Counted from the first letter of the stretch, positions 9,275 through 17,957 are shown. The stretch is 49,518 nt of DNA from Paludibacter sp. (GCA_028692715.1 JAQUWU010000037.1:1-49518), one strand, 5' to 3'. Notes: generated by a model from the letters alone, not told the origin. Numbers and translations are program-made.

Positions 9275-9278
9275 TCGC

Positions 9279-10622
9279 ATGAAACAACTCATTGAGACAA
9301 TAAAAAATATCTGGAAAATCGAAGATCTTCGTAGTCGTTTACTTACAACAGTATTGTTTGTAGCGATATATCGATTTGGATCATTTGTTGTGCTTCCGGG
9401 TATTGACCCAACTGCTTTGACGGCGTTAAAAGCACAAACCAGTGGTGGTTTGCTTGCATTGTTGGATATGTTCTCGGGTGGTGCTTTTGCTAATGCATCA
9501 GTGTTTGCATTAGGAATTATGCCGTATATTTCTGCTTCAATTGTTATTCAGTTATTAACGATAGCGGTGCCATCTTTCCAAAAGATGCAACGTGAAGGCG
9601 AAAGTGGACAACGAAAGATGAATCAGTTTACCCGTTACTTAACCGTTGCCATTTTGTTGTTGCAAGGTCCTTCGTATTTGGTAAACTTAAGTGTACAATT
9701 GGCGCAAGCCGGTTCGGCACTACCAACTGGAATTCTTTTTACCGTTTCATCTACACTGATTCTTTGTGGTGGTAGTATGTTTGTTATGTGGCTCGGTGAA
9801 CGCATTACTGATAAAGGTGTCGGAAACGGAATATCATTCATTATTTTGGTTGGTATTATTTCCAGATTTCCCGGATCATTAATTAAAGAATTTGCTTCAC
9901 GTTTAGGTGATGCAGGTGGTGGTTTGGTAATGTTCTTGTTCGAACTTATCGCATTGTTGGCAGTAATTGCTGCTTCAATCATGCTTGTTCAGGGAACACG
10001 TAAAATTCCGGTACAATATGCTAAACGTGTAGTTGGGAACAAACAATATGGAGGTGTTCGTCAGTATATTCCATTAAAAATAAATGCAGCGGGTGTTATG
10101 CCTATCATTTTTGCTCAGGCAATTATGTTTATTCCTATTACTCTTGTCGGGTTTTCACAATCGGATGCCATGAAAGGTTTTGTAGGAGCATTTATGGATA
10201 ATACAGGTTTTTGGTATAATTTTGTATTCGGTTTATTAATTGTTGTATTTACGTATTTCTATACGGCTATTACAATTAACCCGACTCAAATGGCTGAAGA
10301 CATGAAACGTAACAATGGTTTCATTCCAGGTATAAAACCGGGAAAACGTACCATTGAATATTTAGATTTAATCATGTCCCGTATAACTTTACCGGGTTCA
10401 ATATTCCTCGCATTTATTGCAATTATGCCGGCATTTGCTCAGATTCTTGGTATCAATCAAGGTTTTGCACAATTCTTTGGCGGAACTTCACTGTTGATTT
10501 TAGTGGGCGTTGTGCTCGACACACTTCAACAAATTGAAAGTCACTTGTTGATGCGTCACTACGATGGATTATTGAAATCAGGAAGAATTAAAGGACGTAC
10601 AGGTGGAGCTTCTGCCTATTAA
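9279..10622 (+). CDS. secY: Protein translocase subunit SecY
   Basis: SecY (447 residues) forms the inner-membrane channel of the general secretion pathway with SecE and SecG. About ten hydrophobic segments are visible. The TM2 region (PYISASIVIQLLTIAVPS), the SecA/ribosome-contacting loop QREGESGQRKMNQ and the cytoplasmic loop KRVVGNKQYGGVRQYIPLK match the family. Standard position after rplO, 4 nt downstream. Confidence 0.98.
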   Translation: MKQLIETIKNIWKIEDLRSRLLTTVLFVAIYRFGSFVVLPGIDPTALTALKAQTSGGLLALLDMFSGGAFANASVFALGIMPYISASIVIQLLTIAVPSFQKMQREGESGQRKMNQFTRYLTVAILLLQGPSYLVNLSVQLAQAGSALPTGILFTVSSTLILCGGSMFVMWLGERITDKGVGNGISFIILVGIISRFPGSLIKEFASRLGDAGGGLVMFLFELIALLAVIAASIMLVQGTRKIPVQYAKRVVGNKQYGGVRQYIPLKINAAGVMPIIFAQAIMFIPITLVGFSQSDAMKGFVGAFMDNTGFWYNFVFGLLIVVFTYFYTAITINPTQMAEDMKRNNGFIPGIKPGKRTIEYLDLIMSRITLPGSIFLAFIAIMPAFAQILGINQGFAQFFGGTSLLILVGVVLDTLQQIESHLLMRHYDGLLKSGRIKGRTGGASAY

Positions 10623-10636
10623 TTGAAAGGGATCGA

Positions 10637-11422
10637 ATGATTTTTTTAAAATCGGACGAAGAAATTGAATTACTGCGAATCAGTAATCAAATCGTTGCAA
10701 AAACATTAGCTGAGATGGCGAAAATAATTGCTCCGGGCATAAGCACGGAACAATTAAATAAAGTAGCCGAAGAATTTATACGTGATAGTGGCGCTGTTCC
10801 GGGATTTCTTGGTTACGGAGGATTTCCAAAATCAATCTGTACTTCGGTAAACGATCAGGTTGTACACGGTATTCCTACCGAAAAAGTAGTTCTTGAGGAT
10901 GGTGATATTATTTCAGTAGATTGTGGAGCTTATATCAATGGATTTCATGGCGACTCTGCTTATACATTTTGTGTAGGTAATGTAAAACCTGAAATAGTTG
11001 ATTTGTTACGCACGACTAAAGAATCTTTGTACAAAGGTATTGAGCAGACTGAAGAAGGTCATAGAATCGGTGATATCGGTTACGCTGTTCAAAGTTATTG
11101 CGAAGAGCGTGGTTATTCGGTGGTTCGCGAAATGGTAGGTCACGGTCTTGGTCGTGATATGCATGAAGCACCTGAAGTGCCGAATTATGGACGAAAAGGT
11201 AATGGCGTTATGCTTAAATCAGGGATGGTTATTTGCATTGAACCAATGATCAATTTAGGAAGCAGACATCTGTTTTTTGAAAAAGATGGTTGGACGACAA
11301 GAACTTTAGATCGTAAACATTCAGCACATTTTGAACATGCTGTAGCGATACGTCGAGGCAAAGCAGATATATTATCGAGTTTTGAATATATAGAACAAGT
11401 TTTAGGTAGCAATGCAATTTAA
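10637..11422 (+). CDS. map: Methionine aminopeptidase, type I
   Basis: Removes the N-terminal methionine from nascent proteins. The pita-bread fold metal ligands are all visible: two aspartates in SVDCGAYINGFHGDSAYTF, histidine in GHGLGRDMHEAPEVPNYG, glutamate in VICIEPMINLG and the last glutamate in HFEHAVAI. There is no N-terminal zinc-finger extension, so this is type Ia. It lies between secY and infA, as in many Gram-positive and Bacteroidetes spc operons; adk is not present here. Confidence 0.97.
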   Translation: MIFLKSDEEIELLRISNQIVAKTLAEMAKIIAPGISTEQLNKVAEEFIRDSGAVPGFLGYGGFPKSICTSVNDQVVHGIPTEKVVLEDGDIISVDCGAYINGFHGDSAYTFCVGNVKPEIVDLLRTTKESLYKGIEQTEEGHRIGDIGYAVQSYCEERGYSVVREMVGHGLGRDMHEAPEVPNYGRKGNGVMLKSGMVICIEPMINLGSRHLFFEKDGWTTRTLDRKHSAHFEHAVAIRRGKADILSSFEYIEQVLGSNAI

Positions 11423-11484
11423 TTTGTTACGAGTCGGTAGTAAATTTAAAATGTACTAACAATCGTAAATTGTAAATATAAATA

Positions 11485-11703
11485 ATGGCCAAACAAACAG
11501 CAATAGAACAAGATGGAAAGATAATCGAAGCATTATCGAATGCCATGTTTCGTGTAGAATTGGAAAACGGTCACGTAATTACCGCTCATATTTCCGGAAA
11601 AATGCGAATGCATTATATTAAAATTTTACCCGGAGATAAAGTAAAAGTGGAAATGTCGCCCTACGATTTGTCAAAAGGAAGAATCTCGTTTAGATATAAG
11701 TAA
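11485..11703 (+). CDS. infA: Translation initiation factor IF-1
   Basis: IF-1 (72 residues) is an OB-fold factor occupying the 30S A site during initiation. [38 protein letters not shown] and [15 protein letters not shown] are the family signature. It follows a 62-bp AT-rich spacer after map. Confidence 0.98.
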   Translation: MAKQTAIEQDGKIIEALSNAMFRVELENGHVITAHISGKMRMHYIKILPGDKVKVEMSPYDLSKGRISFRYK

Positions 11704-11831
11704 AAGCCCCATCAACCTCCCCAAAGGGGAGGCTTCGGGAGTGATGATTTATAATAAGTATTTATTTATTTCCCAACTATTTTAATAGCCTCAGATAGTT
11801 GGTAAGTCTCCTTTGGGGGATTTATGGGGCT
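11704..11831. repeat. Facing GC-rich repeats between infA and rpmJ
   Basis: 11704-11735 (AGCCCCATCAACCTCCCC... AAAGGGGAGG) and 11804-11831 (CTCCTTTGGGGGATTTATGGGGCT) are imperfect inverted copies of each other. They flank a smaller hairpin CCAACTAT...AGATAGTTGG. The motif (CTCCCCAAAGGGGAG flanked by a GGGGCT/AGCCCC arm) is a variant of the CCCCTTTAGGGG family. There is no terminal U-run, so it need not stop transcription into rpmJ. Confidence 0.7.
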
Positions 11832-11843
11832 AATAAAAGCATT

Positions 11844-11960
11844 ATGAAAGTAAGAGCATCTGTAAAAAAGCGCACCGACGATTGTAAAATCGTTCGCCGT
11901 AAAGGTCGCTTGTATGTTATCAACAAAAAAAATCCCAAGTTTAAACAACGTCAGGGATAA
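11844..11960 (+). CDS. rpmJ: 50S ribosomal protein L36 (zinc-free type)
   Basis: A 38-codon gene starting [20 protein letters not shown] and ending KFKQRQG. Three of the four zinc ligands of canonical L36 are replaced (Cys11 by Thr, Cys27 by Asn, His33 by Phe), leaving only Cys14. This is the C-minus form usual in Bacteroidetes. Its place between infA and rpsM is canonical. Confidence 0.96.
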   Translation: MKVRASVKKRTDDCKIVRRKGRLYVINKKNPKFKQRQG

Positions 11961-11987
11961 GTAATTATTCTTGAAAAAAATTAGTTT

Positions 11988-12368
11988 ATGGCTATAAGAA
12001 TTGTCGGAGTAGATTTACCTCAAAACAAAAGAGGAGAAGTTGGATTGACTTATATCTACGGAATAGGTCGCAGTAGTGCAAAAAAGATTTTAGAAACTGC
12101 CGGTGTTGATATCAACATCAAAGTGAAAGATTGGACAGACGACCAAGCAGCTAAAATCCGCGAAATTATTGGAGCGGGATTCAAAGTGGAGGGTGACCTT
12201 CGCTCTGAGGTACAAACCAACATCAAACGTTTGATGGATATTGGTTGTTACCGCGGTGTTCGCCACCGTATCGGTCTTCCTTTAAGAGGTCAGAGTACGA
12301 AAAATAATGCTCGTACACGTAAAGGTAAAAAGAAAACAGTTGCTAACAAGAAAAAAGCAACTAAATAA
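11988..12368 (+). CDS. rpsM: 30S ribosomal protein S13
   Basis: S13 (126 residues) lies in the 30S head and forms intersubunit bridges with L5. [18 protein letters not shown], the helix-hairpin-helix region [14 protein letters not shown] and the C-terminal [18 protein letters not shown] are conserved. First gene of the alpha-operon segment. Confidence 0.98.
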   Translation: MAIRIVGVDLPQNKRGEVGLTYIYGIGRSSAKKILETAGVDINIKVKDWTDDQAAKIREIIGAGFKVEGDLRSEVQTNIKRLMDIGCYRGVRHRIGLPLRGQSTKNNARTRKGKKKTVANKKKATK

Positions 12369-12422
12369 GGTTATTAACTGTTTGCGAATTTTAGAAAAAG
12401 CAAAAAAAATTATTAAAATAAT

Positions 12423-12812
12423 ATGGCAAAGAAAACAGTTGCAGCCAAAAAAAGAGTCGTTAAAGTTGACGGTGTAGGACAATTGCACGTACACTCTTCA
12501 TTTAACAACATTATTGTTACACTTGCTAATGGCAGTGGTCAGGTAATATCTTGGTCATCAGCCGGTAAGATGGGATTCCGTGGCTCAAAGAAAAACACTC
12601 CTTATGCAGCTCAAATGGCAGCTCAGGATTGCTCAAAAGTGGCAGTAGACTTAGGTTTGAAAAAAGTAAAAGCCTACGTAAAAGGACCGGGTAACGGTCG
12701 TGAATCAGCGATTCGTACTATTCATGGTGCTGGTATCGAAGTAACCGAGATAATCGATGTTACTCCACTTCCACACAATGGTTGTCGTCCTCCAAAACGT
12801 CGTAGAGTATAA
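12423..12812 (+). CDS. rpsK: 30S ribosomal protein S11
   Basis: S11 (129 residues) lies on the platform near the E site. [31 protein letters not shown] and the C-terminal [18 protein letters not shown] are diagnostic. Confidence 0.98.
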   Translation: MAKKTVAAKKRVVKVDGVGQLHVHSSFNNIIVTLANGSGQVISWSSAGKMGFRGSKKNTPYAAQMAAQDCSKVAVDLGLKKVKAYVKGPGNGRESAIRTIHGAGIEVTEIIDVTPLPHNGCRPPKRRRV

Positions 12813-12832
12813 TCTTTAATTGAAGTGTTTAA

Positions 12833-12904
12833 CTGATTTCTGAATTGATTTTGATTGCAGTATTTAACCTCTCAGCAATCGCGGCTGTATCGAATCACAA
12901 TCAG
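12833..12904 (+). promoter_or_regulatory. Possible structured leader upstream of rpsD
   Basis: The 131-bp gap 12813-12943 is the second largest inside the cluster. It contains nested complementary segments: CTGATT (12833-12838) with AATCAG (12899-12904), and GATTGC (12853-12858) with GCAATC (12875-12880). S4 is the autoregulator of the alpha operon in E. coli, so an S4-responsive leader is possible. This is an inference from pairing and position only. Confidence 0.3.
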
Positions 12905-12943
12905 GAAGCACGAACCAAATACAAATAAATAAAAAGTTAAAAA

Positions 12944-13549
12944 ATGGCAAGATATATTGGTCCAAAATCAAGAATTGCTCGTAAATTTGGTGAAGCTATT
13001 TTCGGCCCTGACAAAGTGTTGGCTAAGAAAAATTATCCTCCAGGACAACACGGACAAGGTCGTCGTAAAAAAACATCGGAATACGGTATTCAGTTACGCG
13101 AAAAACAAAAAGCCAAATACACTTATGGTGTGTTAGAAAAACAATTCCGTAATATGTACGAAAAAGCACAACGTACAAAAGGTGTAACCGGTGAAGTATT
13201 ATTACAATTATTGGAAGCACGTTTAGATAATTTAGTTTATCGTTTAGGAATGTCACCGACTCGTTCGGGAGCTCGTCAGTTGGTAAGCCACAAACACATT
13301 ACCGTAGATGGTAAAGTGCTAAATATTGCTTCATGTCACATCAAACCGGGTCAGGTTATTGCAGTTCGCGAAAAAGACAAATCAATGGAAGTAATCAATA
13401 CTTCGTTGGAAGGTTTTAATCACAGCAAATATCCTTGGATTGAATGGAATGCTGCTTCAATGTCAGGAACGTTCCTTCATATTCCGGAACGCGAAGATAT
13501 CCCAGAAAATATCAAAGAACAGTTAATCGTTGAGTTATACTCTAAATAA
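12944..13549 (+). CDS. rpsD: 30S ribosomal protein S4 (zinc-free type)
   Basis: S4 (201 residues) is a primary 16S rRNA assembly protein. [36 protein letters not shown] and the S4 RNA-binding domain ([24 protein letters not shown], split here only by convention) identify it. No N-terminal cysteine cluster is present. It is preceded by a 131-bp spacer that may hold a regulatory leader. Confidence 0.98.
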   Translation: MARYIGPKSRIARKFGEAIFGPDKVLAKKNYPPGQHGQGRRKKTSEYGIQLREKQKAKYTYGVLEKQFRNMYEKAQRTKGVTGEVLLQLLEARLDNLVYRLGMSPTRSGARQLVSHKHITVDGKVLNIASCHIKPGQVIAVREKDKSMEVINTSLEGFNHSKYPWIEWNAASMSGTFLHIPEREDIPENIKEQLIVELYSK

Positions 13550-13560
13550 TAATTGAATCC

Positions 13561-14553
13561 ATGGCTATATTAGCATTTCAAAAACCCGAAAAGGTAATCA
13601 TGTTGGAAGCTGACGCATTTCAAGGTAAATTTGAATTTCGTCCGTTGGAACCAGGTTACGGTATTACTATAGGTAATGCTTTACGCCGTATCCTCTTGTC
13701 TTCTCTCGAAGGTTTCGCTATCACTTCTATCAAAATAGAAGGAATCGATCATGAGTATTCAACTATTCCGGGTGTAATTGATGATGTTACTAACATCATT
13801 CTGAACTTAAAACAAGTTCGTTTCAAACAAATTGTTGAAGATATCGATAATGAAAAAGTGACCATCACAGTTTCAGGAGTGACTTCATTCACAGCAGGAG
13901 ATATTGGAAAATATTTCAGTGCTTTTGAAGTGCTGAATCCTAAATTGGTGATTTGTGAACTAGATCCTTCTGCGAGTTTCCAGATTGATATCGCGGTGAA
14001 TAAAGGACGAGGATATGTACCTGCGGAAGAATACAAATCGGCTAACACCGAAATTGGACTTATTCCAATCGATGCAATCTTTACTCCAATACGTAACGTG
14101 AAATATGCCATCGAAAACTACCGTGTTGAACAGGTTACAGATTACGAAAAGTTAGTGTTGGAAATCACTACTGATGGTTCAATTCATCCGAAAGATGCAT
14201 TGAAAGAATCTGCAAAAATTTTGATTCACCACTTTATGTTGTTCTCTGACGAAAAAATTTCGTTAGAAGTAACCGAAGGTGAAGGTGGCGACGAGTTTGA
14301 TGAAGAAATCCTACACATGCGCCAATTGCTTAAAACAAAATTGACCGATCTTGAACTTTCAGTTCGTGCTCTAAATTGTTTGAAAGCTGCTGATGTTGAA
14401 ACATTGGGACAATTGGCCGGATTTCACAAACATGATTTATTGAAGTTTCGTAACTTCGGTAAAAAATCGCTTACTGAGTTAGATGAAAAATTAGAAAGCC
14501 TTAATCTGTCCTTCGGTATGGATATCGCAAAATATAAATTAGATAAAGAGTAA
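13561..14553 (+). CDS. rpoA: DNA-directed RNA polymerase subunit alpha
   Basis: RNA polymerase alpha (330 residues). The N-terminal dimerisation domain has the typical [20 protein letters not shown]. The C-terminal domain (about residues 260-320, with [20 protein letters not shown] and [16 protein letters not shown]) contacts UP elements and activators. Normal length and position between rpsD and rplQ. Confidence 0.99.
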   Translation: MAILAFQKPEKVIMLEADAFQGKFEFRPLEPGYGITIGNALRRILLSSLEGFAITSIKIEGIDHEYSTIPGVIDDVTNIILNLKQVRFKQIVEDIDNEKVTITVSGVTSFTAGDIGKYFSAFEVLNPKLVICELDPSASFQIDIAVNKGRGYVPAEEYKSANTEIGLIPIDAIFTPIRNVKYAIENYRVEQVTDYEKLVLEITTDGSIHPKDALKESAKILIHHFMLFSDEKISLEVTEGEGGDEFDEEILHMRQLLKTKLTDLELSVRALNCLKAADVETLGQLAGFHKHDLLKFRNFGKKSLTELDEKLESLNLSFGMDIAKYKLDKE

Positions 14554-14557
14554 AGAG

Positions 14558-15073
14558 ATGAGACATAATAAAAAATTCAACCACTTAGGCCGTACAACAT
14601 CTCACCGTAAGGCGATGTTAGCCAATATGGCTTCTTCTCTTATTCAGCATAAGAGAATTGCTACTACACTTGCAAAAGCAAAAGCGTTGCAAGTATATGT
14701 AGAACCACTTTTGACAAAATCGAAAGATGATACTACCCATTCACGTCGTTTAGTATTTAGTCATTTACAAAATAAAGAAATGGTTACTGAACTATTTCAG
14801 AATGTGTCAGTGAAGATTGCTAATCGTGCCGGAGGTTATACCCGTATTTTACGTACAGGATTTCGTTTGGGTGATAACGCAGAAATGTGTATTATCGAAT
14901 TAGTGGACTATAATGAAAACATGTTGAAAGAAAAAGCTGCCAAAAAGGCTGCACGCACACGTCGTGCTGGATCTGCGAAAAAAGCAGATGCTCCTGCTCC
15001 AGTTGCTGTTGAAGCACCAGTTGTTGAAGCTCCTGTGGCCACTAAAGAAACTCCTGCAACAGCTGCAGAGTAA
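14558..15073 (+). CDS. rplQ: 50S ribosomal protein L17 with low-complexity tail
   Basis: L17 core (about residues 1-125) begins [20 protein letters not shown] and contains the conserved [21 protein letters not shown]. The last ~45 residues are a lysine-rich then alanine/proline/valine/glutamate-rich tail, absent in E. coli (127 aa) but frequent in Bacteroidetes. Last gene of the supercluster, followed by a strong intrinsic terminator. Confidence 0.97.
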   Translation: MRHNKKFNHLGRTTSHRKAMLANMASSLIQHKRIATTLAKAKALQVYVEPLLTKSKDDTTHSRRLVFSHLQNKEMVTELFQNVSVKIANRAGGYTRILRTGFRLGDNAEMCIIELVDYNENMLKEKAAKKAARTRRAGSAKKADAPAPVAVEAPVVEAPVATKETPATAAE

Positions 15074-15094
15074 TCTTATAAAATACTTTTTTTG

Positions 15095-15127
15095 AAAGAG
15101 GAATGAGTTTAGGCTTGTTCCTCTTTT
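15095..15127 (+). terminator. Intrinsic terminator of the ribosomal supercluster
   Basis: Nine-base perfect stem AAAGAGGAA (15095-15103) / TTCCTCTTT (15118-15126) with a 14-nt loop and a U-run, 22 bp after the rplQ stop. Confidence 0.85.
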
Positions 15128-15327
15128 TTAGTTCTATCTCTTAAAAATTATGCATAAAATATTTCATTTGAATATTTGATTGGCGTGAATTTTGATAGAA
15201 TTACCGAAAGTGTTGCATTTGATTATCAATATTCAGCCGAACTCAACAGGAGTGTGACACCAGATATACGATAGATGTCATTCATGCTCGAAAAATACTC
15301 AACATCAGCTTATATTGTAAACGAACA

Positions 15328-15335
15328 TAAATTTG
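15328..15335 (+). promoter_or_regulatory. Candidate -7 element TAAATTTG
   Basis: Matches the Bacteroidetes -7 consensus TAnnTTTG, 22 bp before the start at 15358. No TTG lies 17-23 bp upstream. An 11-bp direct repeat TTGTAAACGAA (15315-15325 and 15333-15343) overlaps it and could be an operator. The rest of the 230-bp gap 15128-15357 holds no recognisable gene. Confidence 0.35.
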
Positions 15336-15357
15336 TAAACGAATAATTAACATTAAA

Positions 15358-15867
15358 ATGAATAAAAGGTTTTTGATTGTGTTTTTAGTATTTAGTTTTA
15401 TGCTTAATGCTCAACAAAGAGGGAAAAAAGAAATTCCAGTTTTGCACGAAATATCTAATAAAGATGTAGTACAGAGCGTATATCCCGATGCCGTAAAAGT
15501 TGAAAAAGCAAATGACTTTTGGTTTAGAATAATTAACGAAAAAAACCAAGTTGTTGGTTTTGCTATGGCTTCTACACCTTTTTGTAAAGATATTATCGGG
15601 TATAATAAAACAACTCCGGTAATGATTATTACGGATAAAAGCTGGAAAATACAAAAGGTCAGCATATTGACGAATTGGGAGACTTTAGGATTTGTAAGAA
15701 AATTGGAGAAAAATGGTTATTTTGATTTGTGGGTTGGTAAAACCTTGAAGGAAGCCAAAAGTGTAAAGCCGGATGGCTATACAGGTGCTACTTGTACTGC
15801 TTTGGCTGTCTCAAAAAATGTAACTTTTCTACTCGAAAATGGAGATAAAGTGTTACCAAAAAAATAA
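15358..15867 (+). CDS. Exported FMN-binding-domain protein (covalent flavin site)
   Basis: A 169-residue protein with an N-terminal signal peptide (hydrophobic residues 4-17, likely cleaved near LNAQ). The C-terminal DGYTGATCT (residues 139-147) fits the D-x-x-[S/T]-G-A-T-[S/T] motif. In RnfG/NqrC-type FMN_bind domains ApbE attaches FMN through a phosphoester to the threonine of GAT, here Thr145. The protein is therefore probably a periplasmic or surface flavoprotein carrying electrons. It stands alone between two terminators, with no Rnf, Nqr or ApbE gene nearby. The partner reductase is unknown. Confidence 0.75.
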   Translation: MNKRFLIVFLVFSFMLNAQQRGKKEIPVLHEISNKDVVQSVYPDAVKVEKANDFWFRIINEKNQVVGFAMASTPFCKDIIGYNKTTPVMIITDKSWKIQKVSILTNWETLGFVRKLEKNGYFDLWVGKTLKEAKSVKPDGYTGATCTALAVSKNVTFLLENGDKVLPKK

Positions 15868-15911
15868 TTTTTGAAATTATATAAAATGTATGTATAATAA
15901 TATCCCTAATT

Positions 15912-15949
15912 CGGTTGATTCCTTCTTGGAATTGAACCGTATTTTTTTT
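15912..15949 (+). terminator. Intrinsic terminator after the FMN-binding protein gene
   Basis: CGGTT (15912-15916) pairs with AACCG (15935-15939), with an inner stem ATTCC/GGAAT, followed by a T-run at 15942-15949. Confidence 0.8.
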
Positions 15950-15971
15950 GAATTTAAATAATTTCAATTAG

Positions 15972-16005
15972 TTGTCAGTATTTAGATAGTAAATTACTAT
16001 ATTTG
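15972..16005 (+). promoter_or_regulatory. Candidate Bacteroidetes promoter for the T9SS protein gene
   Basis: TTG at 15972-15974 and TATATTTG at 15998-16005, a full match to TAnnTTTG, with 23-bp spacing, at the upper end of the known range. It implies a leader of about 140 nt before the start at 16156. Confidence 0.45.
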
Positions 16006-16155
16006 AAGTGAAAAATTAGAAAATGTTGATTTTTTTAAGCGAGCCTTAACGCCGGTGTTTATTAAAGATATTGTTCCGTATAGTTATCTGGATGGTCATG
16101 CGAGAACCTACCTGAGGTGAACAGGTTTCGTACGAGCTGTAAAAAAATATTTCCT

Positions 16156-17700
16156 ATGAAAAAGTTATTGAACCTCATTGTTTTATTTTTGTGCATTCTA
16201 AATGTGTTTGCACAAAAGTATGTCTCTTTCCCTACCAAAAATGCACAATGGAAAATATATCATTCATTCTACGATGAAAGTTATATGGCTTTTCCGCAAG
16301 AATCTTTTGAAACAATTGTCATACAGGGAGATACATTAATATCTGGGAAAAATTATTCAAAATTGTATGACATTGATGTTGAAAATTTAGGAGACATATC
16401 ACTTAACTATTTAGGTGCAATAAGGGAAGAGTCGAAAAGGATATATTATACAGGAGAATTGTGTCAATGGATGGATTTAGAGGAAATTCTTATATACGAT
16501 TTTAATCTTAAAGTGGGTGATCTGTTTGAAATTCCTATGATTGGAAATTCTCGTGTTCTTTCTATTGATTCGGTATTGGTAGGAGATACTTACCGAAAAG
16601 CATATAATGTGTCGGGTGATTACATTATCGAAGGAATTGGAAGTGCAAACAAAGGTTTACTTACGGCCTTAATTCCAATTCCAACTTGTTTTTGTACGAC
16701 CATTCGTCATTTAACGTGTTTCTCGGAGAATAATCAAAGTTTGTACAATAATCCAAGATTTAAAGGTTGTGAATCTGGTGAATACAGAGATGATATCTCA
16801 TTTACCATTCCTTATGGCGATACAATCCGCTGGTCAATGTATAAAATGAATGAATTGGATCACTCCGAAGATTGGATAGCCGACAAAGATACTATTGTTT
16901 ATAATGATCCAAACACTTATCGTCATTATAAAAAAATCCGTAGAGTTAACAATGTCCCGAATGAAGACTTTACTACATGGGATGATTTGAATCTGAGGTG
17001 GAGAGATCTTACACAAACATCCAATACTAATTATGAATCAGTTATGATTGGAACTGATTATTCATATAATAAGATCTATATGTATAATTTGTTGACTAAA
17101 AAGGAAGACCTGATTAGTGATATTGGTTTACAAAAAGCGGATACTTTTTTTCTGCCTTCAGGAGCAAAGGGAAAATTTTTGGAAGATGTAGATTTTGCAA
17201 TAGTTGATTCTGTGTATTATTATAATGATTTACGACATGTCCAGTTAAACCTAACGATAAATTCAGCAGGAACAAAGTTGACTTTTATTCAAGGGATAGG
17301 CCCTAATGCAGGTTTTCTTTATGCAATGAATAATTATCCCAATGAATTTGGTTTTGAATTGAATTGTTATAAAAGTGATTATTTGTTTTATAAAAATAAT
17401 AAAATATTACTTCCCTGTGGTTGCGATTTATATGATGGAGTGAAGGATGTCGTTTCGTTGGCTGATAAAATTCAACTGTTTCCCAATCCGGTGATCGACT
17501 GGTTGTCGATTAGATTTGAAGCAGATTATAACGATTTAATTTTCATGTTGTATGATATTCAGGGGCGAATGGTGTTACAAACTCCCTTGAATTTATTCAG
17601 CAATTCTGTAAACTTAAGTGATATTAATAGTGGGTTGTATCTGTTTCGAATTTTAAAGGAAAATAAATTATTGAAAACAGGAAAAATAATAAAGTTATAA
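16156..17700 (+). CDS. Secreted protein with type IX secretion C-terminal sorting domain
   Basis: A 514-residue exported protein. The start chosen is ATG 16156, which begins directly with a signal peptide (MKKLLNLIVLFLCILNVFAQ). An in-frame ATG at 16117 would put 13 polar residues in front of it. The middle has no domain I recognise; it is rich in Tyr, Asp and Asn, with beta-strand-like sequence. The last ~75 residues are a type A T9SS sorting domain: IQLFPNPVIDWLSIRF, then LYDIQGRMVLQT, SGLYLFRI and a basic end (LLKTGKIIKL). This predicts export through Sec, passage of the outer membrane by T9SS and removal of the domain at the surface. The T9SS machinery itself is not in this window. Confidence 0.8.
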   Translation: MKKLLNLIVLFLCILNVFAQKYVSFPTKNAQWKIYHSFYDESYMAFPQESFETIVIQGDTLISGKNYSKLYDIDVENLGDISLNYLGAIREESKRIYYTGELCQWMDLEEILIYDFNLKVGDLFEIPMIGNSRVLSIDSVLVGDTYRKAYNVSGDYIIEGIGSANKGLLTALIPIPTCFCTTIRHLTCFSENNQSLYNNPRFKGCESGEYRDDISFTIPYGDTIRWSMYKMNELDHSEDWIADKDTIVYNDPNTYRHYKKIRRVNNVPNEDFTTWDDLNLRWRDLTQTSNTNYESVMIGTDYSYNKIYMYNLLTKKEDLISDIGLQKADTFFLPSGAKGKFLEDVDFAIVDSVYYYNDLRHVQLNLTINSAGTKLTFIQGIGPNAGFLYAMNNYPNEFGFELNCYKSDYLFYKNNKILLPCGCDLYDGVKDVVSLADKIQLFPNPVIDWLSIRFEADYNDLIFMLYDIQGRMVLQTPLNLFSNSVNLSDINSGLYLFRILKENKLLKTGKIIKL

Positions 17701-17902
17701 AATTTCGTGACTACTCAGCACTTCAAGAAGTACTTCATTTGACGTTTTTAGGGATATTGCAGAGTAAAAAAATGTAATTTTCACAAAAAAACGTCCGAAT
17801 TAAAGCGCCTAAATGATGAATGTCGCTCCAGAACTCCCCCTTTAGGTGTTTACCTCATGAGGAACGAGGGAGGGGTTGGGGGCTGAGTAGTTATAAAATT
17901 TC
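17693..17902. mobile_element. MITE-like element with terminal inverted repeats
   Basis: Left end 17700-17719 and right end 17882-17901 are inverted copies (17 of 20 bases pair; core CTACTCAGC/GCTGAGTAG). A perfect 14-bp direct repeat AGTTATAAAATTTC flanks the unit at 17693-17706 and 17889-17902 and overlaps the inverted repeats. The interior has no ORF but contains a GC-rich repeat variant (about 17834-17880). The left copy covers the stop codon of the T9SS gene. These features fit a short non-autonomous element, or an imperfect hairpin of repeat origin. Confidence 0.5.
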
Positions 17903-17935
17903 AATTGTTGAATTTAGGGTTATACTTTTAAAATC

Positions 17936-17957
17936 GTAACACCAATGTAATGCCATT
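17936..17957 (+). promoter_or_regulatory. Possible Pho box upstream of pstC
   Basis: Tandem 11-bp direct repeats GTAACACCAAT (17936-17946) and GTAATGCCATT (17947-17957) agree at 8 of 11 positions. Two 11-bp direct repeats is the architecture of PhoB binding sites, and a PhoB/PhoR-like pair lies downstream in the same locus. The sequence is not close to the enterobacterial consensus, so this is an inference. Confidence 0.35.

Noticed and set aside
15158-15274. 38-codon open frame (ends SAELNRSVTPDIR) after the ribosomal terminator
   Set aside because: It has no start codon and no recognisable family. It may be a remnant, but evidence is too thin to call.
16117-16155. Longer start for the T9SS protein
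   Set aside because: It places a polar 13-residue stretch before a perfect signal peptide.
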